A DNA stretch of 64,000 bases from Mycoplasmopsis bovigenitalium (GTDB lineage Bacteria > Bacillota_I > Bacilli_A > Mycoplasmatales > Metamycoplasmataceae): assembly GCF_900660525.1 (NCBI RefSeq), contig NZ_LR214970.1, forward strand, positions 620,001 to 684,000. Reading direction: 5' to 3'. The first letter of the stretch is position 1; each line of letters begins with the position of its first letter. The translations under genes were made by a program, and so were the position numbers. The notes under the pieces were generated by a model. That model was given only the letters and a program-made list of their open reading frames with translations. It was not told the origin of the DNA and ran no database searches. Below, one piece after another: positions 47,960-57,573 of the stretch.

Positions 47960-48054
47960 ATTAATCTCCTGTTTTTGTGGCTCATCTTTAAGGTGGCATT
48001 TTATGCGCTTGTTAACCTGTTCAGAATGGTTACAAAAGTAACATTTGAATTATA
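47960..48054 (-). promoter_or_regulatory. Promoter and leader of rplU-rpmA
   Basis: TATAAT at 48049-48054 has a TTGATT -35 box 15 bp upstream. The resulting leader of about 85 nt contains a TGTTAC/GTAACCA hairpin and a GGTTAAC...GCGC segment before the AGGAG site. An L21 autoregulatory leader, as described for Firmicutes, is possible but unproven. Confidence 0.5.
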
Positions 48055-48082
48055 GACCAAAAGCTTAAAAATCAAAATATAT

Positions 48083-48328
48083 TTAGTAACTTACATAAAT
48101 TGTTCTAGTTTCAATAACTGGTTTTATTTCAGCTTTAGTTGGGTCATTATTTCATTTTACAGCACTTGTGCCAATTTTATTTTCACCAGACCTGCTAGTA
48201 AACATTTTTATAATATGTGCAATCGCTGTAATTCCCGAAATAACAATTGGAGCCAGTGTGCCAATAACAGCTAATGTTGCGGCTCCACCATAAATGTTTG
48301 CTTGTTGCTTTTCAGTTAGTTTTTTCAA
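48083..48328 (-). CDS. Small peptide with double-glycine-like N-terminus and hydrophobic core
   Basis: This 81-residue protein starts at TTG behind a strong GGGAGG, beginning KKLTEKQQANIYGGA. Leu at -12, Ile at -4 and Gly-Gly at -2/-1 fit double-glycine leaders of bacteriocins and pheromones; -7 and -8 (both Gln) do not. Residues about 15-42 form one hydrophobic segment (LAVIGTLAPIVISGITAIAH). The rest is hydrophilic with one TGA Trp. It lies between mscL and rplU. No peptidase-ABC exporter is in the window. It may instead be a simple one-helix membrane protein. Confidence 0.6.
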
Positions 48329-48390
48329 ATTTACCTCCCAGCATAAATTAATCTCTTCAATTTAAATTACGTTGAAAAAGTAAAAAAATA

Positions 48391-48417
48391 TTAAAAACAA
48401 CGCTTTTTTGCGTTGTT
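48391..48417 (-). terminator. Terminator of hrcA-grpE-mscL
   Basis: A perfect AACAACGC/GCGTTGTT stem with a six-base loop and a T tract on the minus strand overlaps the mscL stop codon. Confidence 0.88.
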
Positions 48418-48820
48418 ATTTACTAAGTTTTTCGTTAAGTTTTTTAAGTTCTTCCAAAATCAATTCTTCAGTAGTTGGTTCAGGTAATTTTTCGGGTTCG
48501 GCTGGTTTTCTTTTGTTTTTTCAAGCAATTATAGAACCTCTAATTAAGAACACAATCATTAAAAATATGTAAATAATTGTTGCAGTTATTAGAAAGGCAA
48601 TTAAAGCCCCTAAAAACTTGCCAATCAACATGCCCTGTCATTCTCATTTTTCAAAACTTTGAGTACCAATCATTTTTGCAATTGGTGGCATTATAATGTC
48701 ATTTGCCAATGATTTAACTAATTCGTTAAACGCCGCCCCTAATAAAAGACCAATTGCAAGCATGAACATGTTGCCTCTTTTAACAACATTTCACGCATCT
48801 TTGCTTGCTTTTTTAAACAT
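48416..48820 (-). CDS. mscL: Large-conductance mechanosensitive channel MscL
   Basis: MscL relieves osmotic pressure by opening under membrane tension. It has 134 residues in code 4. The first helix (GNMFMLAIGLLLGAAFNELVKSLANDIIMP) matches the pore-lining segment. A second helix spans about 78-105. The C-terminal bundle (TTEELILEELKKLNEKL) is preserved. It starts 11 bp after grpE, with only a weak GGGGAA site upstream, and precedes a terminator. It therefore appears to be part of the heat-shock transcript. Confidence 0.93.
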
Positions 48821-48831
48821 AATTTATTAAA

Positions 48832-49644
48832 TTATTCCCCTTTCTTAGTTAAAACTACTAAAGCATATTTGATTACTCTGCCGTTTAATAAGTATGCATC
48901 TGAGTTTATTTTTGCAATTTTACCCGGTTCTGCATCATTATCAATCACAAAATCAATAGCTTTTTGAGTTTTAGGGTCAAAATCATCACCAATGTTTGGT
49001 TTTTCAATTACTAAACCATGTTTTGAGAAAACAGATTCAAGCATATTTAGTAACATTGTAAATCCACCTACATATGTTTTTACAGATTGGTCATTGCTTT
49101 GCGCGCCGGATTCAACTGCTAATTTAAAAGTAGAATATGGATTTGAAAAATCTTCAAAGAATTTTTGCAAAGCATACAATTTGATTTTATCGATTTCTTC
49201 TTGAGGAACAGTTATTCTTTTTCCTTCATTTAATTCATTAGTTAAATTACGAACTTTATCTTTTAATGTTTCATTGATATTTTCAAGTGCATTGAATTTT
49301 TGCTTCAATAATATTAATTCTTTTTGTGCTTCAAGATTATTTTTAATTAATTGTGCTTTTAGTTCTTGTTCTCTTAATTTTTTAATGTGATTAAAAGATT
49401 TGTTTATAACTTCAAATTTGACCTTTTTGTAATCAGGATTTATAGAAGAAAGATCTAAATGAAAGTTATATTTTTTTAGTAATCCACTTTTAATTATTTC
49501 TTGATCAAAGCCAGTAACTATTTTTTCTTCTCCAATTGTAATTTCAATTGATTTGGGAGAAAATTCACCAATAGTTTTATTGTCACAAAACGCATTTATA
49601 TCTAAACGCATTATATCGCCATTTTTAACTTCTAATTTACTCAT
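48832..49644 (-). CDS. grpE: GrpE nucleotide exchange factor with PPIase-like N-terminal domain
   Basis: GrpE releases ADP from DnaK. It is 270 residues from ATG 49644, which has AGGAG; a TTG seven codons earlier was rejected. Residues about 1-85 are not GrpE-like. They follow the FKBP/trigger-factor PPIase pattern (IGEEKIVTGFDQEIIKSGL then NPDYKKVKFEVINKS). Residues 85-150 form the long GrpE helix. The beta domain follows, with DPKTQKAIDFVIDNDAEPG and LLNGRVIKYALVVL. The ribosome site overlaps the hrcA stop. The fusion is probably specific to mycoplasmas. Confidence 0.9.
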   Translation of the reverse strand: MSKLEVKNGDIMRLDINAFCDNKTIGEFSPKSIEITIGEEKIVTGFDQEIIKSGLLKKYNFHLDLSSINPDYKKVKFEVINKSFNHIKKLREQELKAQLIKNNLEAQKELILLKQKFNALENINETLKDKVRNLTNELNEGKRITVPQEEIDKIKLYALQKFFEDFSNPYSTFKLAVESGAQSNDQSVKTYVGGFTMLLNMLESVFSKHGLVIEKPNIGDDFDPKTQKAIDFVIDNDAEPGKIAKINSDAYLLNGRVIKYALVVLTKKGE

Positions 49645-49651
49645 AAAACTC

Positions 49652-50656
49652 CTATTTTTTGTCAATTATTAAGTCTTCTAATAATTTGATAGCTGCCATT
49701 GATTTTTGATAGTCCATTCTATTTGAACCAACAAGACTAATTTCTTTAATTTTGCCCTCATCATTAATTTTTTTAGTGATAATTGAACTATGATCAGGGC
49801 GAACTGAAATTTTTAAATTTGAATCATCTTCAATGCCATTTTCAATTGTTTGTCATATTGATTGATTCTCAATCAAATAAAGTATTTTACTTAGATCTGG
49901 GCGCGATATTTCATCAGCTAAAACAATTTTATCTTTGCCATAAACAACATTTTTATTTTTAAGTTCAAAATCAAATACATTATTAACCATGCTTTCTAAA
50001 ATGGTTTCATAATTTTTAATTTGTGAAGCCAATATTGGCGCTAAACTATCAGCTGTTTGGCGCAGTTTTAAAATTGGCACATCAATTAAACGTTCTTTAA
50101 ATATTCTAATAGCGATTCGCAAGTCATTCATATCACATTTACTTGTGTCTAAACTAACAGTTCGATGGCTAACCTCGCCAAAAGAAGTTACCAAAACAAT
50201 TGTTGCATCATTTTCTGTCAAAGGAACTAATTGAATACTTTTTAGTGTTGCCGATTCGTTGGTTTCACTTGTTACAAGTGTAATACCAACTGTGTCTGAG
50301 ATAACTTGGCAAGCCTCTCTAACTGTATCTTCAACATTTGCGCGTCTTTTAGCAAAAATATCTTTAATTTTTTCCTTTAATGTTTGAGTATCATGAACAA
50401 CCAAATTCGATGCATAATATTGATAACCCATAATCGAAGGAACTCTACCGCTTGATGTGTGTATTTTTTCAAGGTAGCCAAGTTGTTCTAATTCTTGCAA
50501 AATGTATCTAACTTTAGCACTTGAGCAGTCAATATTGTAGCGTTCGATTAATGTACTTGAACCAACAGGTTGGCCAGTTTCAATATAAAGTTCAATAGCT
50601 AATTTAAGAAATTTATTTTTCTCATCATTTAAAGAAAAGTCCAGACTATTTTTCAT
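49652..50656 (-). CDS. hrcA: Heat-inducible transcription repressor HrcA
   Basis: HrcA represses chaperone genes by binding CIRCE. It is 334 residues in code 4. A winged-helix domain covers about 10-80 (ETGQPVGSSTLIERY...SSAKVRYILQELEQLGYLEKIHTSSGRVPS), followed by a GAF-like dimer domain. A degenerate CIRCE lies 20-46 bp upstream, so autoregulation is expected. The ATG is only 6 bp after a TATAAT box and has no ribosome site, so the mRNA may be leaderless. Confidence 0.94.
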
Positions 50657-50662
50657 ATTTGA

Positions 50663-50668
50663 ATTATA
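50663..50668 (-). promoter_or_regulatory. -10 box of hrcA very close to the start codon
   Basis: TATAAT on the minus strand ends 6 bp before the hrcA ATG. Transcription from it would start at or next to the A of ATG. The -35 region is inside the CIRCE element. Confidence 0.6.
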
Positions 50669-50675
50669 CCATAAA

Positions 50676-50702
50676 TTAGCATTTTAATGCTTTGAGTGCT
50701 AA
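50676..50702 (-). promoter_or_regulatory. Degenerate CIRCE operator
   Basis: Read on the plus strand: TTAGCATTT, nine bases, GAGTGCTAA. The right arm is perfect and the left arm differs at two of nine positions from TTAGCACTC. The spacing of nine matches the consensus. It covers the -35 region of hrcA. Confidence 0.85.
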
Positions 50703-50740
50703 AACAAGTTGTTTTACATATATATTCATTTTTCAATTGA

Positions 50741-50765
50741 AAAAGAAAAATCCCTAATGGGATTT
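50741..50765 (-). terminator. Terminator of rpsD-rpmE
   Basis: A stem AAATCCC/GGGATTT with a four-base loop is followed by T-rich sequence on the minus strand, 17 bp after the rpmE stop codon. Confidence 0.75.
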
Positions 50766-50782
50766 ATTCACAAAAATACAAA

Positions 50783-50995
50783 TTATTTTTGATTTGATTT
50801 TGCAAGACGTTGATTGAATTTGTCAATCATACCTGTTGCTTTTGTTTTAGCTCTGTCACCTGTATATGCAACGTGGCAGCCTGAGCAAACGTCAACAGAA
50901 ATAGCTGTTTTAGTAGTACCAAATGAGAATTCTGTGTTGCATGTAGAGCAAACTACATTAACTCTGTTATGTTGTGGGTGAATATCTTTTTTCAT
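50783..50995 (-). CDS. rpmE: 50S ribosomal protein L31, zinc-binding form
   Basis: L31 bridges the two ribosomal subunits. It is 70 residues beginning MKKDIHPQHNRVNVVCSTC. The Cys pairs C16/C19 and C37/C40 give the zinc-binding type of L31. AGGAG precedes the ATG. It lies 23 bp behind rpsD and shares its terminator. Confidence 0.95.
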   Translation of the reverse strand: MKKDIHPQHNRVNVVCSTCNTEFSFGTTKTAISVDVCSGCHVAYTGDRAKTKATGMIDKFNQRLAKSNQK

Positions 50996-51018
50996 TATTT
51001 CTCCTACTTTCTATTTAA

Positions 51019-51615
51019 CTATTTTGAATAGAACTCAACAACTAAGTTTTCTTTAATTTCTGGTAATACTTCTGTTCTTTCAGGTAGACGATCTAATTTA
51101 GCAGCAAAATCTTTTAAAGTAATTCATGAAGCAGTTAGTTTTGCTTCTAAATTAGCAAGGATTTGTACATTTTTTTGTGATTTTTCTTTAAGAGCAATAA
51201 CTTGACCAACTTTAATTGTCATTGATGGAATATTTGCTTTTTTGCCATCAACTGTAAAGTGGTTGTGAGCAACAAGTTGACGAGCTTGTCTTCTTGTATT
51301 AGCAAAACCAGCACGGTAAACCAAGTTATCTAAACGTGATTCAAGAAGTTGGATTAAGTTTGTACCTAAGATACCTTTAATTTTTGTAGATCTCTCAAAG
51401 AATTTTCTTAATTGTTTTTCGCTCATTCCGTAAACAAATTTAACTTTTTGTTTTTCGTATAAGTGTAGACCATAGTCAGATAATTTAACTCTTTTGTTTC
51501 CGTGTTGACCTGGAGCATAAGTTCTCTTTTTACCTTTTGAGAATTCTTTTCCAGTTTCTAATATAGAAAAACCGTAACGACGAGCTTTTTTAAATACAGG
51601 ACCTGTATATCTCAT
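51019..51615 (-). CDS. rpsD: 30S ribosomal protein S4
   Basis: S4 nucleates small-subunit assembly and can regulate its own synthesis. It is 198 residues in code 4, the usual length. It begins [17 protein letters not shown]. The S4 RNA-binding domain spans about 90-150 ([38 protein letters not shown]). The C-terminus contains [27 protein letters not shown] lies before the start. Confidence 0.96.
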
Positions 51616-51621
51616 AATTTT

Positions 51622-51791
51622 CCTCTCTTTGCATAAACATAAAAAGGGTTGTTTCCTAGTTATTGATCTAAATTTAATGATTTCAACATTCAGCTAGTTT
51701 ACTATCAAATCAATATGAATATAGATTTTATTCACTATAAACAACTGCTGTAATATGCTTTTCAATTATATTGAATAAATAAAAAAAGCAA
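51622..51791 (-). promoter_or_regulatory. Promoter and leader of rpsD
   Basis: TATAAT at 51765-51770, with TTGCTT 15 bp upstream, would give a leader of about 140 nt before S4. The leader has no open frame and several short inverted repeats. S4 autoregulatory leaders are known in Bacillus; I cannot confirm the fold here. Confidence 0.4.
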
Positions 51792-51795
51792 AATA

Positions 51796-53310
51796 TTAAA
51801 TTCTACTTTTATTATTATGTTTTTTAGATAAAAATTTTTTTATTAACTTAAAGATTTTGCTTGTTAAAACTTTAGCTTTGAATGTGTCAAAAAATGCAAA
51901 TACTGGTTTGAATTTATAAACATAACAAAGGTTTGTGGTAACCTTGATTTTATCAGTGGTAAAATCATAATAAACGATTAATTCGTGATTTTTTGAATTT
52001 GATAATTTAAACAGGTAAAACTTACTATCTTCATAACTTAAAATCGCAGAACAATTTTGTATATTTTTCAATGGTTTATTTTTTACGAATTCTTTTGTAA
52101 ATTCAATCAAATGGTCAATATTTTTAACAACTATTTTATTCTGAAAATTAACTTGTTTATACTGCCCAAAACACTCTATTATTCTATTGTGCTTAAACGA
52201 CAATAAATTGTTTCGATTTAGATATGAATTTATCATTCAAATTAAACAAGTGATAAAGTAATGATTATTAAATTCATTTGAGTATTTAGGATTAGCTATG
52301 AAATTATTTTCATTGTATGCAAAAACATAGTTTGAATTTTTCAACAGATCTTTATATGTTGCTTCATCAAAATATTCTCAACCCACATTGTATTGACTCA
52401 ATAATTCCTTAATGCCATTGTTGGCTGAGTGTGGAATTAAGACAATAAATTTTGAAATATCAACATGGGCCCTTTTGTATTCTTCTAAGTAAAAATCTAA
52501 ATATATCATTGCCAATAAATTCGAATTAATTAGTTGGAATTTATTATTGATTCGAAGAAAAATATCTATCTTGTCAATTTCGTTTTGATGAATTATGCTT
52601 GATATTTTCTCACGAGTGAAATACGCTTCAAAAAAATATAGTAATGTTTTAATTTTTTTTATTGACAATGATTTATTTTTGGCGATAAAATCACTTGGAT
52701 AATTTGTTAGTAATGATTTTGATATTTCGAAACTATTTAAATTATTTTGGTGAAACAAATAAGTTTTAGATTTATATCTTTGTCTTATGCCAATAAATGG
52801 TTTTAAAATTCCGCTTTTTGAAGTGCTTGAGTTTACAATTGTTTGATATTTTATGTTGTTAAATGACTGAGCAGTGGTGCTGTCGAATTTGAACACCATA
52901 TTTTCATTGTAAGATTGAATAATTTTTTCAAGTAAATTTTTGTTTATTGATTGGAGATTTTTGTCTAATATTTTAATATAAGCATTTTGATTTTTTGAAT
53001 CAATAAATATCTTAATAAGGTAATCTAATTCATTCGTTTTAAAGGCTAATTCGTCAATTCATAAAGATGAAGATACGGGTTTATCATAGGTATAAATTTG
53101 GTGTTTTTTTGTTTGCAAAAAAGCTGATAATTTGCGTATGTATTGATGTTGAGTTTTTCCTAAAATCGTAACTAAAATTTTGCTATTTTTATTAAGTGCG
53201 AGATCAATTGAGTAGGCTAAAAGCGTTAGTGATCCGTATTTAATAGGGGTTTTTTCGGTTACATTTTTGAAATATAATCTATCCGAATAAAGATGTAGCA
53301 AATCTTTCAT
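51796..53310 (-). CDS. Probable catalytically dead phosphohexomutase-like protein
   Basis: This protein is 504 residues in code 4, close to the length of mycoplasma phosphomannomutase/phosphoglucomutase. Several landmarks line up in order. IYTYDKPVSSSL corresponds to LFDxPVPTP. IDSKNQ (103-108) replaces the active-site TASHNP. IDIFLRINNKFQLINSNLLAM (about 248-268) sits where the metal loop DPDADR and the LLTGNQ segment should be, but the metal loop is missing. IPHSANNG replaces PLHGTG. FKLSNSKNH (434-442) replaces the RPSGTEPK phosphate loop. It looks like an inactive relative; similarity is weak. It lies 10 bp behind gyrA. Confidence 0.6.
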
Positions 53311-53320
53311 ATTTCCTCAA

Positions 53321-56056
53321 TTAAGCTAATAAATCATTTTCATCATCATTTTCGTCAATGAATTCTTCATCATCGATTTCATCAACTTTATATTCTTGTG
53401 TTTGTTGTTTAATTAAATCTATTAGTTCAGAAGATTTTTTAGCTGATTCTTCATCTTCTTCCTCGCTCGACTTAATAACTTCAACGGCTTGAATTTTTTC
53501 TTTGTTTTTTAGGTTTATTAATTTAACACCTTTACCACTTCTGCCAATAGTTGAAATGTCTTTAATTAGCATTCTAATAGTTAGACCGCTTGTGGTAATA
53601 ATTAATAATTCATCAGTTGGATTTACAAAACGAGCAAAAACAATGTTACCTGCTGATTTAGCATTAATACCTTTAACACCCTTGCCGCCACGTTTAATTA
53701 ATCTAAATTCTTCATGGTGTGTTAGTTTACCAAAACCTTGTGAACCAATTGTCAATACTAATTCACCCTCAAGACTTGATGATGCAGAATTAACAATTTG
53801 TTCACTTGCTAGACTGATTCCTTTAACACCAGTTGCAACACGAGACATTGGTCTAATATCTTTTGAGTTAAATTTAACAATTCGATCTTCATTATTAGCA
53901 ATCATAATTAATGATTCATCATTAACAACAAGCGCCCTAACTAATTCATCATTATCACGCAATTTAAAAGCGTATTTTCCATTAGCATTAATTGTTTGAT
54001 AATTGTCAAGTGAGGTTTTTTTGATAACACCAAATTTTGTGACAGTGAATAAGAATTCTGTTTGTTTATATTCATTTATAGGTAGAATTGAAACAATTAT
54101 TTCTCCATCTTTTGTGTTTAAATTTGGAACCAAGTTCACAAATGGCACGCCTTTTGATTGTTTTGATAATTCTGGAACTTCGTGAGCTCTAATTCTATAA
54201 ACACGAGCGTGATTTGAGAATAATAATAAATCAGTATGAGTTGAACAAGTAATTAAAGAAGCAACATCATCGTCGTCATAGGTTTTCATTGTTGTAACAC
54301 CAACACCGCCTCTTCTTTGAGTTTTATACTCCTCAAGATCAATTCTTTTTACATAACCTTTGGCCGATGTAGTAATCACAACTTCTCTTTTGTTAATTAG
54401 ATCTTCATCAGTGATTTTATCACCAGCTTCAAAATCAATTTGAGTTCTTCTTGCATCACCGTATTTTTCTTTAACTAGTGTTAGCTCATCAATAATTAAT
54501 TGAATTAATTTTGCATGATCAGCTAAAATTTCTTCGATTTTTGCAATTTCAGCCATCAATTCATTCATTTCTTGAATCATGTTCTCAATTGCTAAGCCAG
54601 TTAAACGTCCAAGACGCATATCAACTATTGCTTTTGTTTGTCTTTCGCTTAAAGAAAATCTTTGTGCTAAACTTTGTTGTGCTTCTGCGTCATTACGAGA
54701 TTTTTTGATTATTGCAATTACTTCATCAATGTTTTCAACAGCAATTTTAAGACCTTCCAAAACGTGAAGTTTATCTTTAGCTTTTTCAAGATCAAATTTA
54801 AGTCTTCTTGTAACAACATCTTCTTGATGTTTTAAATAAACTTCGATTGCTTGTTTAATGTTAAGCAATTTAGGTTCACCGTCAACAAGTGCAACAAAGT
54901 TAACATTGTAATTGACTTGTAGGTTTGTTTGACGATAAAGTTTGTTTAATAAAATGTATGGATTAGCATTTCTTTTAACATCAATAACAATTCTAATGCC
55001 TTCTCTGTTTGATTCATCTCTTAAGTCAGAAATGCCTTCAATTGTTTTATCTTTTACTAAATCAGCAATTTTTTCAATGATTGCGGTCTTTTTAATTTCA
55101 TATGGAATTTCAGTAACAATTATTCGGCTTCTACCATTTTTGAATTCTTCTACTTTTGCAACTGAACGAATTGGAATTGAACCCTTACCAGTTTTATATG
55201 CTTCTTGAATGCCTTTTGTGCCTAAAATTGTGGCTCCTGTTGGAAAATCGGGGCCAGGTAAATATTGCATTATTTCATCAATTGAAATTTCGGGATTTTT
55301 TGCGACAGCAATAGTAGCATCAATTGATTCGGTCAAATTATGAGGTGGAATATTTGTTGCCATACCAACAGCAATACCCGAACCACCTGTAACTAGTAAA
55401 TTAGGAAAACGGGATGGTAAAACAACTGGTTCAATTTCGCTTGCATCATAGTTATCAACAAAATCAACGGTATTTTTCTTAATACCATCCAACATTTCAG
55501 AAGCAACCTTACTCATTCTTGCTTCTGTATAACGCATTGCAGCGGCCCCATCACCATCTATTGAACCAAAGTTACCATGACCATCAACTAAAGGATAACG
55601 CATTGAAAAATCTTGTGCCATACGCACCATTGCTTCATAAACAGATGAATCGCCGTGAGGGTGATATTTACCTAAAACATCACCAACAATACGAGCACTT
55701 TTTCTGTGTTGAGTTGAATGAGTAATGCCTAATTCACTCATATCATATAAAATACGTCTATGAACTGGTTTTAGTCCGTCTCTCGCGTCAGGAAGCGCAC
55801 GTGAAACAATAACACTCATTGCGTATTCCAAGAATGAGTTTTTCATCTCTTTATTGATGTCTACTGGGAATAAACCGTCAATTGGTTGATCAATTATTTG
55901 ACTTTGAACAACATAATCCTCTTTATTTTGTGGTATTTCTTCTTCATCTTCTTCAATTTCAGGGGTTGGTTCTTCTTTAAAGGCTACAAATAATTCTTCG
56001 TCAGGAATGTAATCAGGTTCTATTAAATTTTTGTCTAATTCTTTATCTTTTTCCAT
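53321..56056 (-). CDS. gyrA: DNA gyrase subunit A
   Basis: GyrA cuts and passes DNA during negative supercoiling. It is 911 residues. The catalytic Tyr is Y176 in [10 protein letters not shown]. The quinolone-resistance region reads [14 protein letters not shown], with Ser137 and Glu141 at the E. coli 83 and 87 positions. The GyrA box QRRGGVG in the C-terminal domain separates it from ParC. An acidic extension of about 63 residues precedes the usual start, and the C-terminus is also strongly acidic ([17 protein letters not shown]). No gyrB is adjacent. Confidence 0.95.
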   Translation of the reverse strand: MEKDKELDKNLIEPDYIPDEELFVAFKEEPTPEIEEDEEEIPQNKEDYVVQSQIIDQPIDGLFPVDINKEMKNSFLEYAMSVIVSRALPDARDGLKPVHRRILYDMSELGITHSTQHRKSARIVGDVLGKYHPHGDSSVYEAMVRMAQDFSMRYPLVDGHGNFGSIDGDGAAAMRYTEARMSKVASEMLDGIKKNTVDFVDNYDASEIEPVVLPSRFPNLLVTGGSGIAVGMATNIPPHNLTESIDATIAVAKNPEISIDEIMQYLPGPDFPTGATILGTKGIQEAYKTGKGSIPIRSVAKVEEFKNGRSRIIVTEIPYEIKKTAIIEKIADLVKDKTIEGISDLRDESNREGIRIVIDVKRNANPYILLNKLYRQTNLQVNYNVNFVALVDGEPKLLNIKQAIEVYLKHQEDVVTRRLKFDLEKAKDKLHVLEGLKIAVENIDEVIAIIKKSRNDAEAQQSLAQRFSLSERQTKAIVDMRLGRLTGLAIENMIQEMNELMAEIAKIEEILADHAKLIQLIIDELTLVKEKYGDARRTQIDFEAGDKITDEDLINKREVVITTSAKGYVKRIDLEEYKTQRRGGVGVTTMKTYDDDDVASLITCSTHTDLLLFSNHARVYRIRAHEVPELSKQSKGVPFVNLVPNLNTKDGEIIVSILPINEYKQTEFLFTVTKFGVIKKTSLDNYQTINANGKYAFKLRDNDELVRALVVNDESLIMIANNEDRIVKFNSKDIRPMSRVATGVKGISLASEQIVNSASSSLEGELVLTIGSQGFGKLTHHEEFRLIKRGGKGVKGINAKSAGNIVFARFVNPTDELLIITTSGLTIRMLIKDISTIGRSGKGVKLINLKNKEKIQAVEVIKSSEEEDEESAKKSSELIDLIKQQTQEYKVDEIDDEEFIDENDDENDLLA

Positions 56057-56137
56057 ATGTTCTCCTATTTAATATTAATATTTAAATTATATTAAAAATG
56101 ATTTTTTTTGAACTTATAATCTATGGATTAATAATGA

Positions 56138-56143
56138 TATAAT
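56138..56143 (+). promoter_or_regulatory. -10 box of the thiamine transporter operon
   Basis: TATAAT lies a few bases upstream of the riboswitch 5' arm, the correct distance for transcription to begin at the aptamer. No good -35 box is seen. Confidence 0.65.
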
Positions 56144-56147
56144 TTAA

Positions 56148-56250
56148 AGTGACAAGGGTGCTGTAAAAGGCTGAGATTATACCTATTAGCAGATCATGGT
56201 AATTCATGCGTGGCTAAACACTATTTATTCCTTCCCTTGTATTAAGGAGC
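56148..56250 (+). promoter_or_regulatory. TPP riboswitch (THI element) with ribosome-site expression platform
   Basis: The conserved core is present: GGGTGC, GGCTGAGAT, ACC, then GCAGATCATGGTAATTCATG and GCG. The closing helix can form between AGTG (56148-56151) and CACT (56219-56222). Downstream, CCTT (56235-56238) can pair with AAGG (56244-56247) and hide the AAGGAG ribosome site. ACAAGGG (56152-56158) in the aptamer could pair with CCCTTGT (56234-56240), freeing it. This suggests TPP turns translation off. The aptamer is seen directly; the switch mechanism is inferred. Confidence 0.9.
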
Positions 56251-56253
56251 AAA

Positions 56254-57573
56254 ATGATTAAGAAAAAAATATTTATGCTTGGCGCAAGTTTACTTGCGAG
56301 CATTTTTGCATCAAGTTCATGCACTACAACTGCAATTTCAAGTAAAGAAAGCAAAGATGAAATTGCAAAAAAATGAGATTCAAAAATAACAATTGTTAAC
56401 TCATGAATTAACCCAGGTTTCAAGGATGACAAAAATCCCAATTCAATTGAAAATCAATTCATTAAGTTATTAAAAGCAAGATTTAAAAGTTTCAAAGATT
56501 CAGATCCAATTACAAAAAATCTGCCAGATGTTGATTTTAGTTTTGATGTTGACTATGACAAAAATTCATACTTTTCTAAATTAGAAAACAACGATAAAAA
56601 CAAAGACATTTATATTGCAAACTACACAACATATATTAATAATTTTTGACAAAATAATCAATTTAATAAAGAGTTTGATGTTAAACTAATTGCTCAAACA
56701 AGTACTCTAAAATTTAATTGGCAAACAAAGGACTCACTATTTTACGTTGATGGCCAAGATTCTGACCCATTACGCCAACAAGCACAAAGAAATAATATTG
56801 AATGAGTACAAAAAACTAATGTAGACTATCCAGATTGACATAAATCAGATAAATTGACTTTTGATGGGTCAAAATATTCTAATTTTTATCAACCAAATCA
56901 ATTGACTTTTGTTTATAGAGGTGTAATTTTCATTTCTGGTGATAAAGCCAAAAGAAATGAAATTACAAAAGATTGAAATGATAAAAATTGAGAAAAATTT
57001 GTAAAGCATGGAATTATATTTAAAGATAAATCAAAATCTGGGTCATATAAATATCAAGTTGCCTTGCTTGCTCGCCATTTTAACAAAACAATAAAAGAAA
57101 TTAATGAATATTTTGAATCAGGCGCAAAAGAAATTTTCAAGGGCACTAAAGCACAAGACCAAATTGGTAAAGAATCTAATTCATTTACACCTAGAATTGC
57201 TTTCGATGATGAGGGTGTATACAACTGAACAAAAAATAAGAAAGATAGCAATCTTTTCAAGACAAGCAAATATCAGGAAAATAAACCCTATGATGATAAT
57301 AATAATGATGTTGTTAGAGTACTAATCGCAACAAACCCAGCACCATATGATGTTGCTATTGGGCGTAGTGGATTAAGCAATAAACAAGTTGAGTTATTGA
57401 CCAAAACATTGAATTCTCTAAGTATTGAGGAAAATCTTTACGGAAAATATACAGGATACAATAAGTTTTATGCATTAAATTTAGATAATTTTGAAAAATT
57501 CATAAAATTACAAGTTCAAGCTGAGACTAAATTAGATTTAATTAAGGAAATTGAAGAACCGAAAAATGACTAA
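56254..57573 (+). CDS. Thiamine-binding lipoprotein, P37/Cypl family
   Basis: This is the extracytoplasmic binding component of the P37-P29-P69 ABC importer; the M. hyorhinis homologue Cypl was crystallised with thiamine pyrophosphate. The protein is 439 residues in code 4 with many TGA Trp codons. The lipobox ends SSSC (C23). Segments such as [25 protein letters not shown] and [16 protein letters not shown] fit the family. The riboswitch directly ahead supports thiamine/TPP as the ligand. Confidence 0.88.

Noticed and set aside
47956-47985. Longer rplU reading with ten extra residues
   Set aside because: The extra residues do not match L21, and the AGGAG site lies just before the internal ATG at 47955.
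49645-49665. TTG start for grpE seven codons upstream
   Set aside because: The AGGAG ribosome site lies inside that extension and correctly places the ATG at 49644.
53321-56056. ParC instead of GyrA
   Set aside because: A GyrA box QRRGGVG is present in the C-terminal domain.
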